This document shows, piece by piece, positions 45,968 to 54,896 of a stretch of DNA of 64,000 nucleotides. The DNA is from Microbacterium lemovicicum (GTDB taxonomy: Bacteria > Actinomycetota > Actinomycetes > Actinomycetales > Microbacteriaceae). The position numbers were made by a program, and so were the translations under genes. The DNA lies in assembly GCF_003991875.1 (NCBI RefSeq), contig NZ_CP031423.1, forward strand, positions 1,798,001 to 1,862,000, written 5' to 3'. Numbering within the stretch: position 1 is the first letter of the stretch; every line of letters begins with the position of its first letter. The notes under the pieces were generated by a model, which worked only from the letters and a program-made list of their open reading frames with translations, searched no databases and was not told the origin of the DNA.

Positions 45968-47203
45968 TCACCGGCACCCGCTCGCGAGGTCGATCATGGC
46001 CTGCGACGGGTAGCCGTAGGCCTGCACGCCGTTGCCCTCGGCCGTCTGTCCCATGCTGATGGCCCACGCGGTCGCCCACTCCTCGTTCGCGGGGCCGGAC
46101 TGCGAGTCGAACAGCTGGTAGCACTTCGCGGTGATGGAGTGACCCACCTCGTGCGTGACGAGTGCCCGTGCGTCATCGCCGGGCCACCAGTCGGCGACCG
46201 AGTACGAGAACGTGATGGTCGAGGATCCGCCGCGCGACGAGTCCCACGTCGCCGTCCCGCCGATCGAGTTCGCACCCCCGGCGCCGGCCGCCGTCGGCGC
46301 CCAGTCGAAGTCGAGCAGCACTCCCCCGCTGATGGACCGCGCGTAGGCCTCGATCTCCAGCCGCGTGTCGAGCTGCGGTCCGGCCTTCTCCGCCAGCTCG
46401 GCCGCCTGGGAGGCCCGCAGCGCCGCGGCGCGATCCGCGTACGCGGTCAGGGCGGTCGCGGCCTCATCGGACGGGAGCGCCTGCGCGGCGACCGCCTCCG
46501 CCGCATCGCGGAAATCGAGCACCGAGCCCGTCGCCGCCGAGACGTTCGCCTGTTCGACGGTCGCCGCCACCACCGGTGCCGAGGCGAAGAGGGCGGCCGC
46601 GGCATCCGTCACCGCCGTGTCCGCGGCGTCGAGCTCGGCCTCGGCGGTGTCGGCGGAATCCTCGAAGGACCCCGCGTCGCGCTCCTCCTTCGCGAGGGCG
46701 GCGCTGTCGGCTGTCAGCTCCCACGTCCAGAACGGCTTCTCCGCGAGAACGGGCGCCTCCCACGACTCGATCGTCGCCTGCGCCCGCTCCACCGTCGCCT
46801 CGCCTGATGCGGTCTGCTCACCCAGCGCCGCGAGCGCGGCCGGGTCGACGAGATCCGCCGGTGCGACGGCCACCACGTCGTCCGCGCCCGCGACCACATC
46901 GGCACGATTCCTCACCGACGCCGACAGGCCGTCGCGCGCCGCAGCGGCCTCCTCGATCGAGCTCTCCGCCGCGGCCCTCGCCGCGTCGTACGCTTCGTGA
47001 GCCGACAGGTGCACGAACACGCCCACTCCCGCGGCGATCGCCACCAGCAGGACACAGCCGACGCTGATCAGGATGCCGCGGGTGCGACGCTTCTCGGGCG
47101 CCGGCTCCGGCGGCGCGGGAGCCTCCAGGGCATCGCTCGCAGACGGATCGACCACGTCGGTCGGGACAGGCGAGGGAGCCGAGTCGTCGAAGGGGGTGGA
47201 CAC
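45968..47203 (-). CDS. Membrane-anchored metallopeptidase-like protein with coiled coil
   Basis: A 411-residue protein, not a known named family. A Pro-rich cytoplasmic N terminus (1-41) is followed by one membrane span at about residues 43-67 (GILISVGCVLLVAIAAGVGVF), a long Ala/Glu-rich helical region likely to form coiled coils, and an outer C-terminal domain. There His351-Glu-Val-Gly-His355 (THEVGHS) matches the zinc-binding HExxH of metallopeptidases, and NEEWATAW about 20 residues on could give the third ligand, as in gluzincins. TAGAGT lies six bases before the GTG, so the gene seems leaderless. It is followed at once by the 2H phosphoesterase gene. Confidence 0.68.
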   Translation of the reverse strand: MSTPFDDSAPSPVPTDVVDPSASDALEAPAPPEPAPEKRRTRGILISVGCVLLVAIAAGVGVFVHLSAHEAYDAARAAAESSIEEAAAARDGLSASVRNRADVVAGADDVVAVAPADLVDPAALAALGEQTASGEATVERAQATIESWEAPVLAEKPFWTWELTADSAALAKEERDAGSFEDSADTAEAELDAADTAVTDAAAALFASAPVVAATVEQANVSAATGSVLDFRDAAEAVAAQALPSDEAATALTAYADRAAALRASQAAELAEKAGPQLDTRLEIEAYARSISGGVLLDFDWAPTAAGAGGANSIGGTATWDSSRGGSSTITFSYSVADWWPGDDARALVTHEVGHSITAKCYQLFDSQSGPANEEWATAWAISMGQTAEGNGVQAYGYPSQAMIDLASGCR

Positions 47204-47257
47204 GTGTGCACTCTAACCGGGACCGCCGGCACCGCCCGCGACCCGGCCGTCGCCGAG

Positions 47258-47596
47258 TCAGCGATAGGGGTTGGGCGTGTCCGAGCTCTGCGCGCCGTCC
47301 TGGGAGCCCGCGGCGTGACCCTGGTCCCAGGCGTCGCCCATGCGCTCCACCTGGAGGGTGCGCGCGGCCGAGCGTGGCAGCGGGTCGACGAGGCCGAGCA
47401 CGACGGGCGACGCGCCGTCGTCGCCCTCGAAGCCGACCCAGACCGCGGCACCCCCGGGCACCTCGACGTCGCCGAAAGGCGTGAGAGGGAAGACACGATC
47501 GGCCCACATCGTCACCCCCTGGTTCGGAATCTCCACCCGCACCCGACCCCGACCCTCCGGGTCGGGGTCGCCCTGTGCCACCGCGCGCACGATCAT
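47258..47596 (-). CDS. Small OB-fold-like protein resembling phage baseplate gpV/gp5 N-terminal domain
   Basis: A 112-residue protein. GRVRVEIPNQGVTMWADRVF and FEGDDGASPVVLGLV follow the pattern of the N-terminal OB domain of phage baseplate protein V and T4 gp5 (vehicle for a spike), where the motif (E/D)xGD...PVVLG is common. The C-terminal tail is polar and Gln/Asp-rich. No tail, spike or other phage gene is near, so this may be a lone domesticated protein or a coincidental OB fold. TACGGT lies seven bases before the ATG. It is on the strand of, and upstream of, the metallopeptidase-like gene. Confidence 0.5.
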   Translation of the reverse strand: MIVRAVAQGDPDPEGRGRVRVEIPNQGVTMWADRVFPLTPFGDVEVPGGAAVWVGFEGDDGASPVVLGLVDPLPRSAARTLQVERMGDAWDQGHAAGSQDGAQSSDTPNPYR

Positions 47597-47701
47597 GCTG
47601 CCCACCGTACGACGAGGAAGCACCGTGGGGCGATACCACGGCGCGCGCACGACCGTCGACCCCGTCGCCGCCATCCGTCGGGGCACGTCAAGCTCGTCTG
47701 C

Positions 47702-48220
47702 ATGTCTGCCTCCTCCTCGACGGCGACCCCCGACGATCGCCCGTCGTCGGAGCGCGAGCGACCTCGTCACGCAAGCCGCAACGCCTGGTCCGGCATCCTG
47801 TTCGGCGTCGGGCTCGTGGCGTTCATAGACGAGACCGTCTTCCATCAGCTCCTGCGCTGGCACCACTTCTACGACCGTGCGGGCACGCAGGTCGGGCTCA
47901 TCTCCGACGGGATCTTCCACGCCGTGAGCTGGTTCGCGACGATCGGCGGGCTCTTCCTCCTGGCCGACCTGCGCCGGCGCGACGGACTGTCCTGGCTGCG
48001 CTGGAGCGGTGGCGTGCTCGCCGGCGCGGGAGCCTTCCAGCTCTACGACGGACTGGTGCAGCACAAGCTCTGGCGCATCCACCAGATCCGCGCGGTCGAC
48101 GACCTGCTCGCCTACGACATCGTGTGGAACGTCGTGGCCACGGTGCTGCTCGTCGCCGGAGTCGTCCTCCTCATCCGCACGGGCTCGGCGCCGCGCCGCT
48201 GCGACACCACCGAGTGGTGA
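47702..48220 (+). CDS. DUF2243 membrane protein
   Basis: A 172-residue membrane protein with about four spans. The conserved DUF2243 signature is GLVAFIDETVFHQLLRWHHFY with membrane histidines, plus LYDGLVQHKLWRIHQIR and YDIVWN. The histidines suggest metal or heme handling. Known relatives occur next to CtaG-type cytochrome oxidase assembly genes, as here: its stop overlaps the next start (GTGA). The role is unproven but the pairing points to respiratory chain assembly or copper handling. Confidence 0.85.
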   Translation: MSASSSTATPDDRPSSERERPRHASRNAWSGILFGVGLVAFIDETVFHQLLRWHHFYDRAGTQVGLISDGIFHAVSWFATIGGLFLLADLRRRDGLSWLRWSGGVLAGAGAFQLYDGLVQHKLWRIHQIRAVDDLLAYDIVWNVVATVLLVAGVVLLIRTGSAPRRCDTTEW

Positions 48221-49116
48221 TCGCGGCGACCGGTCACGCGCACGCCGGGGGCGAAGCCGGCTGGCTCTTCGCGGCGATCGCCGCACTCGCTGTCACCGTC
48301 TACGCCGTCGGAGTGGTCCTGTCCGCCCGTCGTGGGCGTCCGTGGCCTTGGACCCGCTCGCTGTGCGCGGTCCTCGGGGTCGCAGCCGCCACGGCGGCGG
48401 TGGTGGGCCCGCTCGCCGACGCCGCGCAGACCGGGTTCACCGCCCACATGCGGACTCATCTGCTGATCGGCATGGTCGCGCCGGTTCTGCTCGTGCTGTC
48501 GGCACCGGTCACGCTCGCGCTGCGGACGCTGGCGGTCGATCCCGCGCGCAGGCTCTCCCGACTGCTGCGCAGCGTCCCTGCGCGGTTCGTCTCCGCTCCC
48601 GTGACGACCCTCGTGCTCAGCGCGGGCGGACTCTGGATGCTGTACCTCACGCCCCTCGTGTCGCTGATGCGATCGGACCCCCTCGTGCACCTCCTCGTGC
48701 AGGCGCACCTCCTCGTCGCGGGCTTCCTGTTCACGTCGGCCGTGATCGGCATCGACCCGCGGCCGCACGGCCCGGGGTGGATCCTGCGCGCCGCGGTCCT
48801 CGCGGTCTCGATGGCCTCGCACGCGATCCTCGCGAAGCACCTCTACGCCCACCCGCCCGCCGGAGTGTCTGTTGAGGACGCCCGCGCCGGAGCGGAGCTC
48901 ATGTACTACGCGGGCGGGTGGGTCGAGGCATCCGTCGTGCTCGTCTTCTGCCTGCAGTGGTACCGGGCGACCGCTCGCGACGGTCGCGGAGGTGTGCGTG
49001 CGGCGGTAGCGTCGGCAGAGCGCCGAGCGCGCGCCGACAGGGGGAACCGATGGAGCTCTTCGACACCGTCGTGGTGGGTGCGGGGGTCGCGGGTCTCACC
49101 GCCGCCACCCTCCTGA
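48217..49116 (+). CDS. Caa3-type cytochrome oxidase assembly factor (CtaG family)
   Basis: A 299-residue membrane protein with about seven hydrophobic segments. The Caa3_CtaG signature is [20 protein letters not shown] followed by [12 protein letters not shown], with further membrane His in [12 protein letters not shown] and [16 protein letters not shown]; CtaG delivers copper to cytochrome c oxidase in Bacillus. The GTG overlaps the DUF2243 stop, and the C terminus overlaps the amine oxidase gene by 67 bp. It is probably coexpressed with DUF2243. Confidence 0.85.
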   Translation: MIAATGHAHAGGEAGWLFAAIAALAVTVYAVGVVLSARRGRPWPWTRSLCAVLGVAAATAAVVGPLADAAQTGFTAHMRTHLLIGMVAPVLLVLSAPVTLALRTLAVDPARRLSRLLRSVPARFVSAPVTTLVLSAGGLWMLYLTPLVSLMRSDPLVHLLVQAHLLVAGFLFTSAVIGIDPRPHGPGWILRAAVLAVSMASHAILAKHLYAHPPAGVSVEDARAGAELMYYAGGWVEASVVLVFCLQWYRATARDGRGGVRAAVASAERRARADRGNRWSSSTPSWWVRGSRVSPPPPS

Positions 49117-50390
49117 GCGACGCCGGACAGCGGGTGGTCGTGCTCGAAGCCCGCGACCGCGTCGGCGGCCGCGTCGTCACCGACCGCGCCGGCGGCACGG
49201 CGACGGACCTCGGCGCGTCGTGGATCCACGGCGTCACGGACTCCCCCGTCGCGGCGACCGCGGCGGCCTTCGGCATGCGCATGGTCGAGTTCACCGTCGG
49301 CGGCTATCAGCCCGACAGCCGGCCCACCTCCCACTACGGTCCGTCGGGAGAGCGACTGACGGATGCTGCGGCTCGGGCGTACGTCGCCGACATCCACGCC
49401 GTCGACCGAACCCTCGCCGAGGCGATCGCGGGTTCCGCCGCCGCCGCGTCGTACCGCGACGTCACCGAGGAGGCGCTCGCGGCCCAGGGCTGGGATGCCG
49501 AGCGGACGCAGCGCGTGCGCGAGTATCTGGAGCATCGCGCGGAGGAGCAGTACGGCGCGTGGATCGAGGACCTCGCCGCACACGGGCTCGACGACGACTC
49601 GATCGACGGCGACGAGGTGGTGTTCCCCGACGGGTACGACGCGCTGCCGCGCGGCCTGGCGAAGGGTCTGGACGTGCGTCTCGAGCACGTCGTGACGCGG
49701 GTGCAGCGGCTCGACGCCTCGACCGGAGGGTCCGCCGTCACCGTCGTCTCGGATCGCGGAACATTCGCGGCGGCGCAGGTGATCGTGACCGTCCCGGTCG
49801 GTGTGCTGCAGTCCGGCGATCCCGTGTTCGACCCGCCGCTGCCGTCGGCGCACACGGCCGCTCTCGGCCGGCTCGCGATGAACGCCTTCGAGAAGGTCTT
49901 CCTGCGCTTCCCGGTCGCCTTCTGGGACGACGAGGTCTACGTCATCCGTCAGCAGGGTGCCGAGGGCGCGTGGTGGCACTCCTGGTACGACCTCACGCGT
50001 CTGCACGGCGAGCCGGCGCTGCTCACCTTCGCCGCCGGCCCCGCGGCCGTAGAGACCCGGTCGTGGAGCGATGCCGAGATCGTGGCATCCGTCATGACGC
50101 AGCTGAGACGGCTGTACGGCGACGGCATCCCCGACCCTTTGTCGGCCGTCGTCACGCGCTGGCAGGACGATCCGTTCGCACGCGGGTCGTACGCCTACAT
50201 GACCCTCGGGGCGACCACGGCCGACCACGACGACCTCGCCGAGCCGGTCGACGGCGTCCTGCATCTCGCCGGGGAGGCGACGTGGACCGACGATCCGGCC
50301 ACGGTCACGGCCGCGCTGTGCTCTGGCCATCGAGCGGCGGAACGCGTGCTGGGGCACGAGGTGCCGATCGAGCGGATCTGGACGAGCTGA
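49050..50390 (+). CDS. Flavin-dependent amine oxidase
   Basis: A 446-residue FAD oxidase of the monoamine/polyamine oxidase family. The N-terminal dinucleotide fold is [21 protein letters not shown] with [10 protein letters not shown]; the C-terminal FAD motif is [20 protein letters not shown] with SGHRAAERV, and FARGSYAYM lies near the flavin. It oxidises an amine to an aldehyde with release of hydrogen peroxide; the substrate is unknown. GGGGGAA precedes the ATG. The start overlaps the CtaG-type gene by 67 bp. Confidence 0.88.
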   Translation: MELFDTVVVGAGVAGLTAATLLSDAGQRVVVLEARDRVGGRVVTDRAGGTATDLGASWIHGVTDSPVAATAAAFGMRMVEFTVGGYQPDSRPTSHYGPSGERLTDAAARAYVADIHAVDRTLAEAIAGSAAAASYRDVTEEALAAQGWDAERTQRVREYLEHRAEEQYGAWIEDLAAHGLDDDSIDGDEVVFPDGYDALPRGLAKGLDVRLEHVVTRVQRLDASTGGSAVTVVSDRGTFAAAQVIVTVPVGVLQSGDPVFDPPLPSAHTAALGRLAMNAFEKVFLRFPVAFWDDEVYVIRQQGAEGAWWHSWYDLTRLHGEPALLTFAAGPAAVETRSWSDAEIVASVMTQLRRLYGDGIPDPLSAVVTRWQDDPFARGSYAYMTLGATTADHDDLAEPVDGVLHLAGEATWTDDPATVTAALCSGHRAAERVLGHEVPIERIWTS

Positions 50391-50431
50391 ACCCGTCGGC
50401 TGACAGCGCTTGAGCCCGTGAGCACGCGGGG

Positions 50432-52432
50432 TCAGCCGCGTGGGCCGACGAAGGTCTGACGCACCGCCCGCAGCAGCCCGAGGAAGCCGAAGAAGCCGAT
50501 CACGGCGCCCAGCAGGTCGAACATGCCGACCTGCCCGACGAGCATCGGTCCGGTGTCGCTGACGATCAGCACGACGGCGACCACCACCGCGGCGATCGAG
50601 ACGACGGTGCCGACGACGAGTGACGTCGTGGAGGTGAGGAACGCCCGCTCCGGTTCGTCGAGCGACTTCACCCGGATGGCCAGCGTGCCGTTCTCGATGC
50701 CCGAGAGCACCGCGTCGGCCCGGTGCGGCAGCGTGCCCACCATCTCGGCGAGCACGGCCGCACGCGCCTGTGCGCTCGTGGCCGCGCGGGGCAGCGATTG
50801 CACGCGGCGCAGCAGCTTCGGCACGAGCAGAAGCGCCTGGCGCATCATGTCGAAGTCCGGATCGATCACCTTGAGGCACCCCTCGAGGGTCGCCAGGCTG
50901 CGGAACGCTGCGGCGAGATCGCCCGGCAGACCGATTCGGTTCTCGCGGATGACGTCGACCATGCGCGTGAAGATCGAGCCGCTGCCCGAGGGCCGGTACT
51001 GCTCCGAGGTGATCACCACGCCGATGTCGTGACGGAAGGCGTCGACGTCGAGATCGGACGGCGCGTCCACGATGAGCAGCAGCGCGTCGGTGGCTGCCAC
51101 GTCGTCCTCGCTCGCGGCGGCGAGCAGGAGCGCGGTGAGCCGCTGGCGCTGGCTGTGCTCCAGGATGCCGACGGCTCCGAAGTCGATCAGTCCGAGTGTG
51201 CCGTCCTCGCGCAGGATGGCGTTGCCGGGATGGAGGTCGGCGTGGAAGACCCCGTGCACCAGCATCTGCTCCACGACGGCGCCCATGAGGCGGGCCGCCA
51301 GCGCGGTGCGCCGCTCCTTCGGCAGCGCGTCGAGCCGGTCTGCCGCGCGGCTGAGCGGGACACCGTCGACGAGCTCCATGGTGAGCAGGCGTGCGCTGGA
51401 TGCCGCGGGGAACAGCCGCGGTACCGAGATGCCGATCGACTCATGGTCGGAGGAGATCTTCGCCAGCGACCGGCGGATCATCTCCGTGTTGGTGGCCTCG
51501 ATGCGGTAGTCGAGCTCGTCGAGCAGCGACGTCGTGAATCCGCGCGCGACCGACTGCAGCCGGAGGTTGCGGCCGATGCGGGTCCGCGTCTCCGCCCGCT
51601 CGGCGAGTCGGAGGATGATGTCTACGTCGGCGGTCACCTGCGCGCGGGCGGTGGGGCGCTGCACCTTCACCACCACCGGAGTGCCGTCGATGAGCGTGGC
51701 CGTGTGCACCTGCGCGACGGATGCCGCGGCCAGCGGCACCTCGTCGATCGAGGCGAACACGGCGTCGACGTCGCCGGGTACCTCCGCGCGGATGACCTCG
51801 CGGATCTCCGCCCACTCCAGTGTCGTCGCGCTGGACTGCAGGGACCCGAGGGCGCTGATGTAGGGCTCCGGGATCATGTCGCGCCGAGTGGAGAGCACCT
51901 GGCCGAGCTTGACGAAGCTGACGCCCGATGCGTTGATCGCTCGAACGAGCGCCTGCGCGCGCTGCTGGCTCGTGGTCAGCTCGTGTGCCGCGCGGTTGCT
52001 GCCGGAGAACATCCAGCCGATGCCGTGGCGCGAGGCGATGCCGACGATCTGCAGATAGCGGCGCGACCGCTTCGCGCGCCGGCTGGCGGCCCTGATCACC
52101 GTGATCGGGTTGGACAGCGGCCGCGTCGGGAAGATCGCCTCGAGCCCGACGAGGATCGCCACCCCCAGCGCGAAGATCCATGCGAGCGCGATGATCACGA
52201 GACCGATCGCGACGAAGGCGATGCGCGCGTCGCCGGTCTCACCGCTCTCAGGGAGGATCGCCGCTTCATCGACCACCCAGTTCGCGAACGCCGGCCCCGT
52301 GAGGAAGACGAGCAGCCCCACGATGATGCTCCGCGGCCAGCCGACGGGGGTCGCCAGTGTGCGCCGGGCGACGAAGCCGACGAGGAGCGCAGACAGCAGC
52401 GCGAGTACGACCGTGAGTACATCGGTGATCAT
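50432..52432 (-). CDS. ABC1/AarF (UbiB-like) kinase with membrane spans at both ends
   Basis: A 666-residue ABC1 kinase. Two to three N-terminal membrane segments (about residues 1-100) precede the catalytic domain: FVKLGQVLSTRRDMIP (KxGQ), AAASVAQVH (Ala-rich loop), VVKVQRP (ATP lysine), LLDELDYRIEATN, FHADLHPGNAIL and GLIDFGAVG. Two C-terminal membrane segments close it. It is homologous to the kinase near 2.5 kb but longer by about 100 residues, owing to N-terminal spans. The role (quinone or isoprenoid-lipid metabolism) is inferred from the family. AAGGGGG lies six bases before the ATG. Confidence 0.87.
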   Translation of the reverse strand: MITDVLTVVLALLSALLVGFVARRTLATPVGWPRSIIVGLLVFLTGPAFANWVVDEAAILPESGETGDARIAFVAIGLVIIALAWIFALGVAILVGLEAIFPTRPLSNPITVIRAASRRAKRSRRYLQIVGIASRHGIGWMFSGSNRAAHELTTSQQRAQALVRAINASGVSFVKLGQVLSTRRDMIPEPYISALGSLQSSATTLEWAEIREVIRAEVPGDVDAVFASIDEVPLAAASVAQVHTATLIDGTPVVVKVQRPTARAQVTADVDIILRLAERAETRTRIGRNLRLQSVARGFTTSLLDELDYRIEATNTEMIRRSLAKISSDHESIGISVPRLFPAASSARLLTMELVDGVPLSRAADRLDALPKERRTALAARLMGAVVEQMLVHGVFHADLHPGNAILREDGTLGLIDFGAVGILEHSQRQRLTALLLAAASEDDVAATDALLLIVDAPSDLDVDAFRHDIGVVITSEQYRPSGSGSIFTRMVDVIRENRIGLPGDLAAAFRSLATLEGCLKVIDPDFDMMRQALLLVPKLLRRVQSLPRAATSAQARAAVLAEMVGTLPHRADAVLSGIENGTLAIRVKSLDEPERAFLTSTTSLVVGTVVSIAAVVVAVVLIVSDTGPMLVGQVGMFDLLGAVIGFFGFLGLLRAVRQTFVGPRG

Positions 52433-52657
52433 CGGTATCCCCCTTGTGAGCAGGATAGGGACAGCGAGCGGTCCTCTGCACGACGGACGCCCGGCGATGC
52501 CCGCCGGTCGACGTCCGACGGGCACGACCGGCGCCGAGTGGGTGACTTCGATCCTGTTCACCGACAGCGACGTGCGCTGGGCGCAGTACCAGGACGAGCA
52601 CTCGTCCGTCGTCCGCCCGCTGACGATCGCCGTCAGCCGTCGTGACGGAAGGGGTTG

Positions 52658-52942
52658 CTACGAGGTGAGACCCGTCACGGTGTAGCGACGCTCGATCCCC
52701 GCCGTGGCGCGGCCCCAGTCGCTGACGGCGACACGGGCCTGATGCAGCCGGAAGACGTCCTCGTCGGCGAACCGCTCCGAGACCGACCACACCAAAGGAT
52801 TCTGCGTCGCCTCGACGGCGAAGGCCAGGCACCCCTCCTCGGCACGCGTGAGGTGGATGTGTCGCGCAAGGTGCCGGGCGACGATGTCCGCCTCGGCCGC
52901 GGTGCGGCAGATGAGGTGCCCTGTCAGGCGGATCGCGCTCAT
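52658..52942 (-). CDS. Antibiotic biosynthesis monooxygenase (ABM) domain protein
   Basis: A 94-residue single-domain protein with the ABM dimeric ferredoxin-like fold: a beta strand RLTGHLICR, a helix AEADIVARHLARHIHLT, and the CLAFAVEATQNPLVWSVSERFADEDVFRLHQA stretch (in parts FAVEATQNPLVWSVSERFA and DEDVFRLHQA). Such proteins include quinol monooxygenases and heme-degrading enzymes; function is unassigned. TACCGT lies six bases before the ATG, so it is probably leaderless. It lies between the ABC1 kinase and an ECF sigma factor, both on the same strand. Confidence 0.82.
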   Translation of the reverse strand: MSAIRLTGHLICRTAAEADIVARHLARHIHLTRAEEGCLAFAVEATQNPLVWSVSERFADEDVFRLHQARVAVSDWGRATAGIERRYTVTGLTS

Positions 52943-52971
52943 CGCTCCACGGTAGACCGCGTCGGCCGGGC

Positions 52972-53589
52972 TCAGCGCCAGTGCGACAACGTTGTCTCCA
53001 TGAGCGAGCGCGCCCGCGCGAGCTGTCCGCGCACCACGCTGGTGGACACCCCCAGCTCCACGGCGATGTCGCGGTAGCTCGCCTCGTGCAGCTGGCGCAG
53101 CTCCCAGCAGCGGCGCTGGAGCTCCGGCATCCGGTCCAGCACCGCTCGGGCCTCGGTGGCCAGAGCCGATCGCGCGTACATCGAGGCAGGACCGCGCTCG
53201 GACGCTTCGGCGACGTCGCCGTCGAAGTCCGCGCGGTGGCGGTGCGCGGCGGACCGCAGCCGGCTGTAGCACTGCCGACGGAGGGTCGTGAGCAGCCAGC
53301 CTCCGATCGTGGCGCCGTCTGTCAGCGTGTGCAGGTGCCGCCAGGCCGCGATGAAGGTGTCCTGCACGGCATCATCCACGTCGCTGGAGCTGCGGAGGAT
53401 GCGCGACGCCGTGGTGCGGAGCAGCGCCGTGTGCCGGCGGACGATGTCGTCGAAGGCGCGGGCGTCGCCGGCGGCGGCGCGGAGGACCAGCATCCCGTCG
53501 GAGTCGGGATCCGTCAGGGGCGGAGCGGAGATGCGGACCGACGACATGCTGTGCGCATGCGTACGGCCCGGGAGTGCGATGGCGAGCAT
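52972..53589 (-). CDS. ECF-type RNA polymerase sigma factor
   Basis: A 205-residue ECF sigma factor. Region 2 reads AFDDIVRRHTALLRTTASRI and SDVDDAVQDTFIAAWRHL; region 4 is LPELQRRCWELRQLHEASYRDIAVELGVSTSVVRG (in parts LQRRCWELRQLHEASYRDIA and VELGVSTSVVRG). Together they recruit RNA polymerase to a stress regulon. Two starts are possible: the ATG used is the first after a TATACT box and its TSS; another 14 codons later has no better ribosome site. No anti-sigma gene lies next to it. An 8-bp inverted repeat over the -10 suggests repression. Confidence 0.8.
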   Translation of the reverse strand: MLAIALPGRTHAHSMSSVRISAPPLTDPDSDGMLVLRAAAGDARAFDDIVRRHTALLRTTASRILRSSSDVDDAVQDTFIAAWRHLHTLTDGATIGGWLLTTLRRQCYSRLRSAAHRHRADFDGDVAEASERGPASMYARSALATEARAVLDRMPELQRRCWELRQLHEASYRDIAVELGVSTSVVRGQLARARSLMETTLSHWR

Positions 53590-53603
53590 GGGGATCCGGT
53601 CTT

Positions 53604-53629
53604 CGAAGTATATGTACGCGAATACTTCG
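53604..53629. promoter_or_regulatory. Inverted-repeat operator over the ECF sigma promoter
   Basis: CGAAGTAT-N10-ATACTTCG is a perfect 8-bp inverted repeat with a 10-base spacer. It overlaps the TATACT -10 box of the ECF sigma gene. It is AT-rich against its surroundings; a repressor binding here would shut the gene off. Binding protein unknown. Confidence 0.55.
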
Positions 53630-53917
53630 GGACGCGAATCGGAATGGATGGGTGGTCCGCGCAAGTCTGGGGAGAAGGACAGGGGATACATATCCTTCAC
53701 ACTGCTTCACGTCCCGCGACGGATGCGCTGGGCCGCGCTCTCCTTCGTGCCGCGACCACGAGGAGCTGGTCGCCTTGCCCGCGCCATTCGTCTCACGGCT
53801 GCGAGCGGCTTCCTGACGGTTCGCCTTCTCGATGGATTCGATGAGTTCGTGCGTGGTCATGGAGGAGCGTCCGGTGATGTCGAGGCGTGTGGTCGGCGGG
53901 AGTTCGAGATCGCGGGG
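53630..53917. other. Region between ECF sigma promoter and the Cys-rich protein gene
   Basis: No convincing gene. On the minus strand an open frame runs from an ATG at 53860 (MTTHELIESIEKANRQEA) but soon becomes Arg/His-rich and then reads antisense-like over the sigma gene. The N terminus looks protein-like, so this may be the remains of a small gene. Otherwise nothing clear apart from the sigma promoter upstream part. Confidence 0.4.
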
Positions 53918-54328
53918 TCAGACGAGCGCCACCAGGAGCGCTGAGCACGCGGCCTCGCAACGGCGGCAGGCCTCGGCGCAGACCGCGCAGTGTTCATGCA
54001 TCCCGGCATGCCCCTCGCATTCCACGGCGCACGCGCGGCAGACGATGCGGCATGCCTCCAGCAGTGCCACCAGGGACTGCCGGTCGCCGTCGCCGGTCCA
54101 CCGAGTCAGCACCCCGGCCGTGGCGGCGCAGACCTCCGCGCAATCCAGATCCAGACGGATGCAGCGGCGCAGCTCCGCGACCATCTCCTCGTCCACGCAC
54201 GCGCGGGCGCAGGACGAACAGGCCTGCGCACACTCCGCGCAGGCCTGCACGCACTCGATCAGGGCCGCGTCGTAGGGGCTCGAAGTCGCACCGGGACGCG
54301 TGTCCCGCATCCGACCGATGATCGACAC
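53918..54328 (-). CDS. Cys-rich four-helix copper-binding protein (DUF326/Csp-like)
   Basis: A 136-residue protein with 18 cysteines, most in CxxxC or CxxC steps on predicted helices: ECVQACAECAQACSSCARAC, RRCIRLDLDCAEVC, EACRIVCRACAVEC, HEHCAVCAEACRRCEAAC. This is the DUF326 pattern of copper storage proteins, which line a helical bundle with thiols that bind Cu(I). There is no signal peptide, so it is a cytoplasmic form. GTG is used with GGAG inside the preceding gene, three bases after its stop. It is coupled to a CBS-domain protein. Confidence 0.87.
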   Translation of the reverse strand: MSIIGRMRDTRPGATSSPYDAALIECVQACAECAQACSSCARACVDEEMVAELRRCIRLDLDCAEVCAATAGVLTRWTGDGDRQSLVALLEACRIVCRACAVECEGHAGMHEHCAVCAEACRRCEAACSALLVALV

Positions 54329-54331
54329 CGG

Positions 54332-54745
54332 CTACTCCGAGATCTCCTCGACGGTGCGCCCGGTATCGGACGAGGACAGCGACCGGGCGATGTCGGCCTG
54401 GCTGATGATCCCGACGAGGTCGTGACCGTCGATGACCGGCAGACGGCGCACCTGATGGTCCTGCATGGTGCGCAGGGCCTCTTGAACGTCGTCATCGGCG
54501 CCGATCGTGACGGGTTCGCCCTCCGCGAGATCTCCCGCCACGACGCTCGAGGGGTCTCCGCCGTCGGCGAGGCACTTCACCACGATGTCGCGGTCCGTGA
54601 GCATGCCCTTCAGCCGGCCGTCCTCCCCGCAGATCGGAAGGGCTCCCACGTCGAGATCACGAAGAAGCCGTGCCGCCTCGACGAGGGAGTCCTTCTCGCC
54701 GACGCAGCGCGGGTCGGGCGTCATCAGGTCACGGGCAGAAGTCAT
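54332..54745 (-). CDS. Two-CBS-domain protein
   Basis: A 137-residue protein made of a tandem CBS pair: ARDLMTPDPRCVGEKDSLVE with DVGALPICGEDGRLKGMLTD, then the second copy ending RRLPVIDGHDLVGIISQADI. CBS pairs sense adenine nucleotides or other small ligands, or bind DNA in stress (HRP1-like). AAGGTGAG lies six bases before the ATG; the longer open frame upstream is rejected. It is followed directly by the copper-binding protein gene. Confidence 0.9.
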   Translation of the reverse strand: MTSARDLMTPDPRCVGEKDSLVEAARLLRDLDVGALPICGEDGRLKGMLTDRDIVVKCLADGGDPSSVVAGDLAEGEPVTIGADDDVQEALRTMQDHQVRRLPVIDGHDLVGIISQADIARSLSSSDTGRTVEEISE

Positions 54746-54896
54746 TTCACTCACCTTTCGTCGGGGGTCGATGTGCCCCGCACGATACGTGCCGGTCCCC
54801 GTGGTCGGTGACGGGGGTTGACATCCGACGAGCTGCGCGGCGGCGGATCTGAAGCAGGCCGGACAGAATGACAAGGACGCGCGACCTGAGGAACAG

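Noticed and set aside
47258..47596. Prophage remnant
   Set aside because: A single OB-like protein with no capsid, portal, tail, integrase or att-like repeats nearby does not support a prophage.
53372..53860. Minus-strand frame starting MTTHELIESIEKANRQEA
   Set aside because: Only the first 20 residues look protein-like; the rest turns Arg/His-rich and overlaps the ECF sigma gene in another frame. Kept as a note in the intergenic entry.
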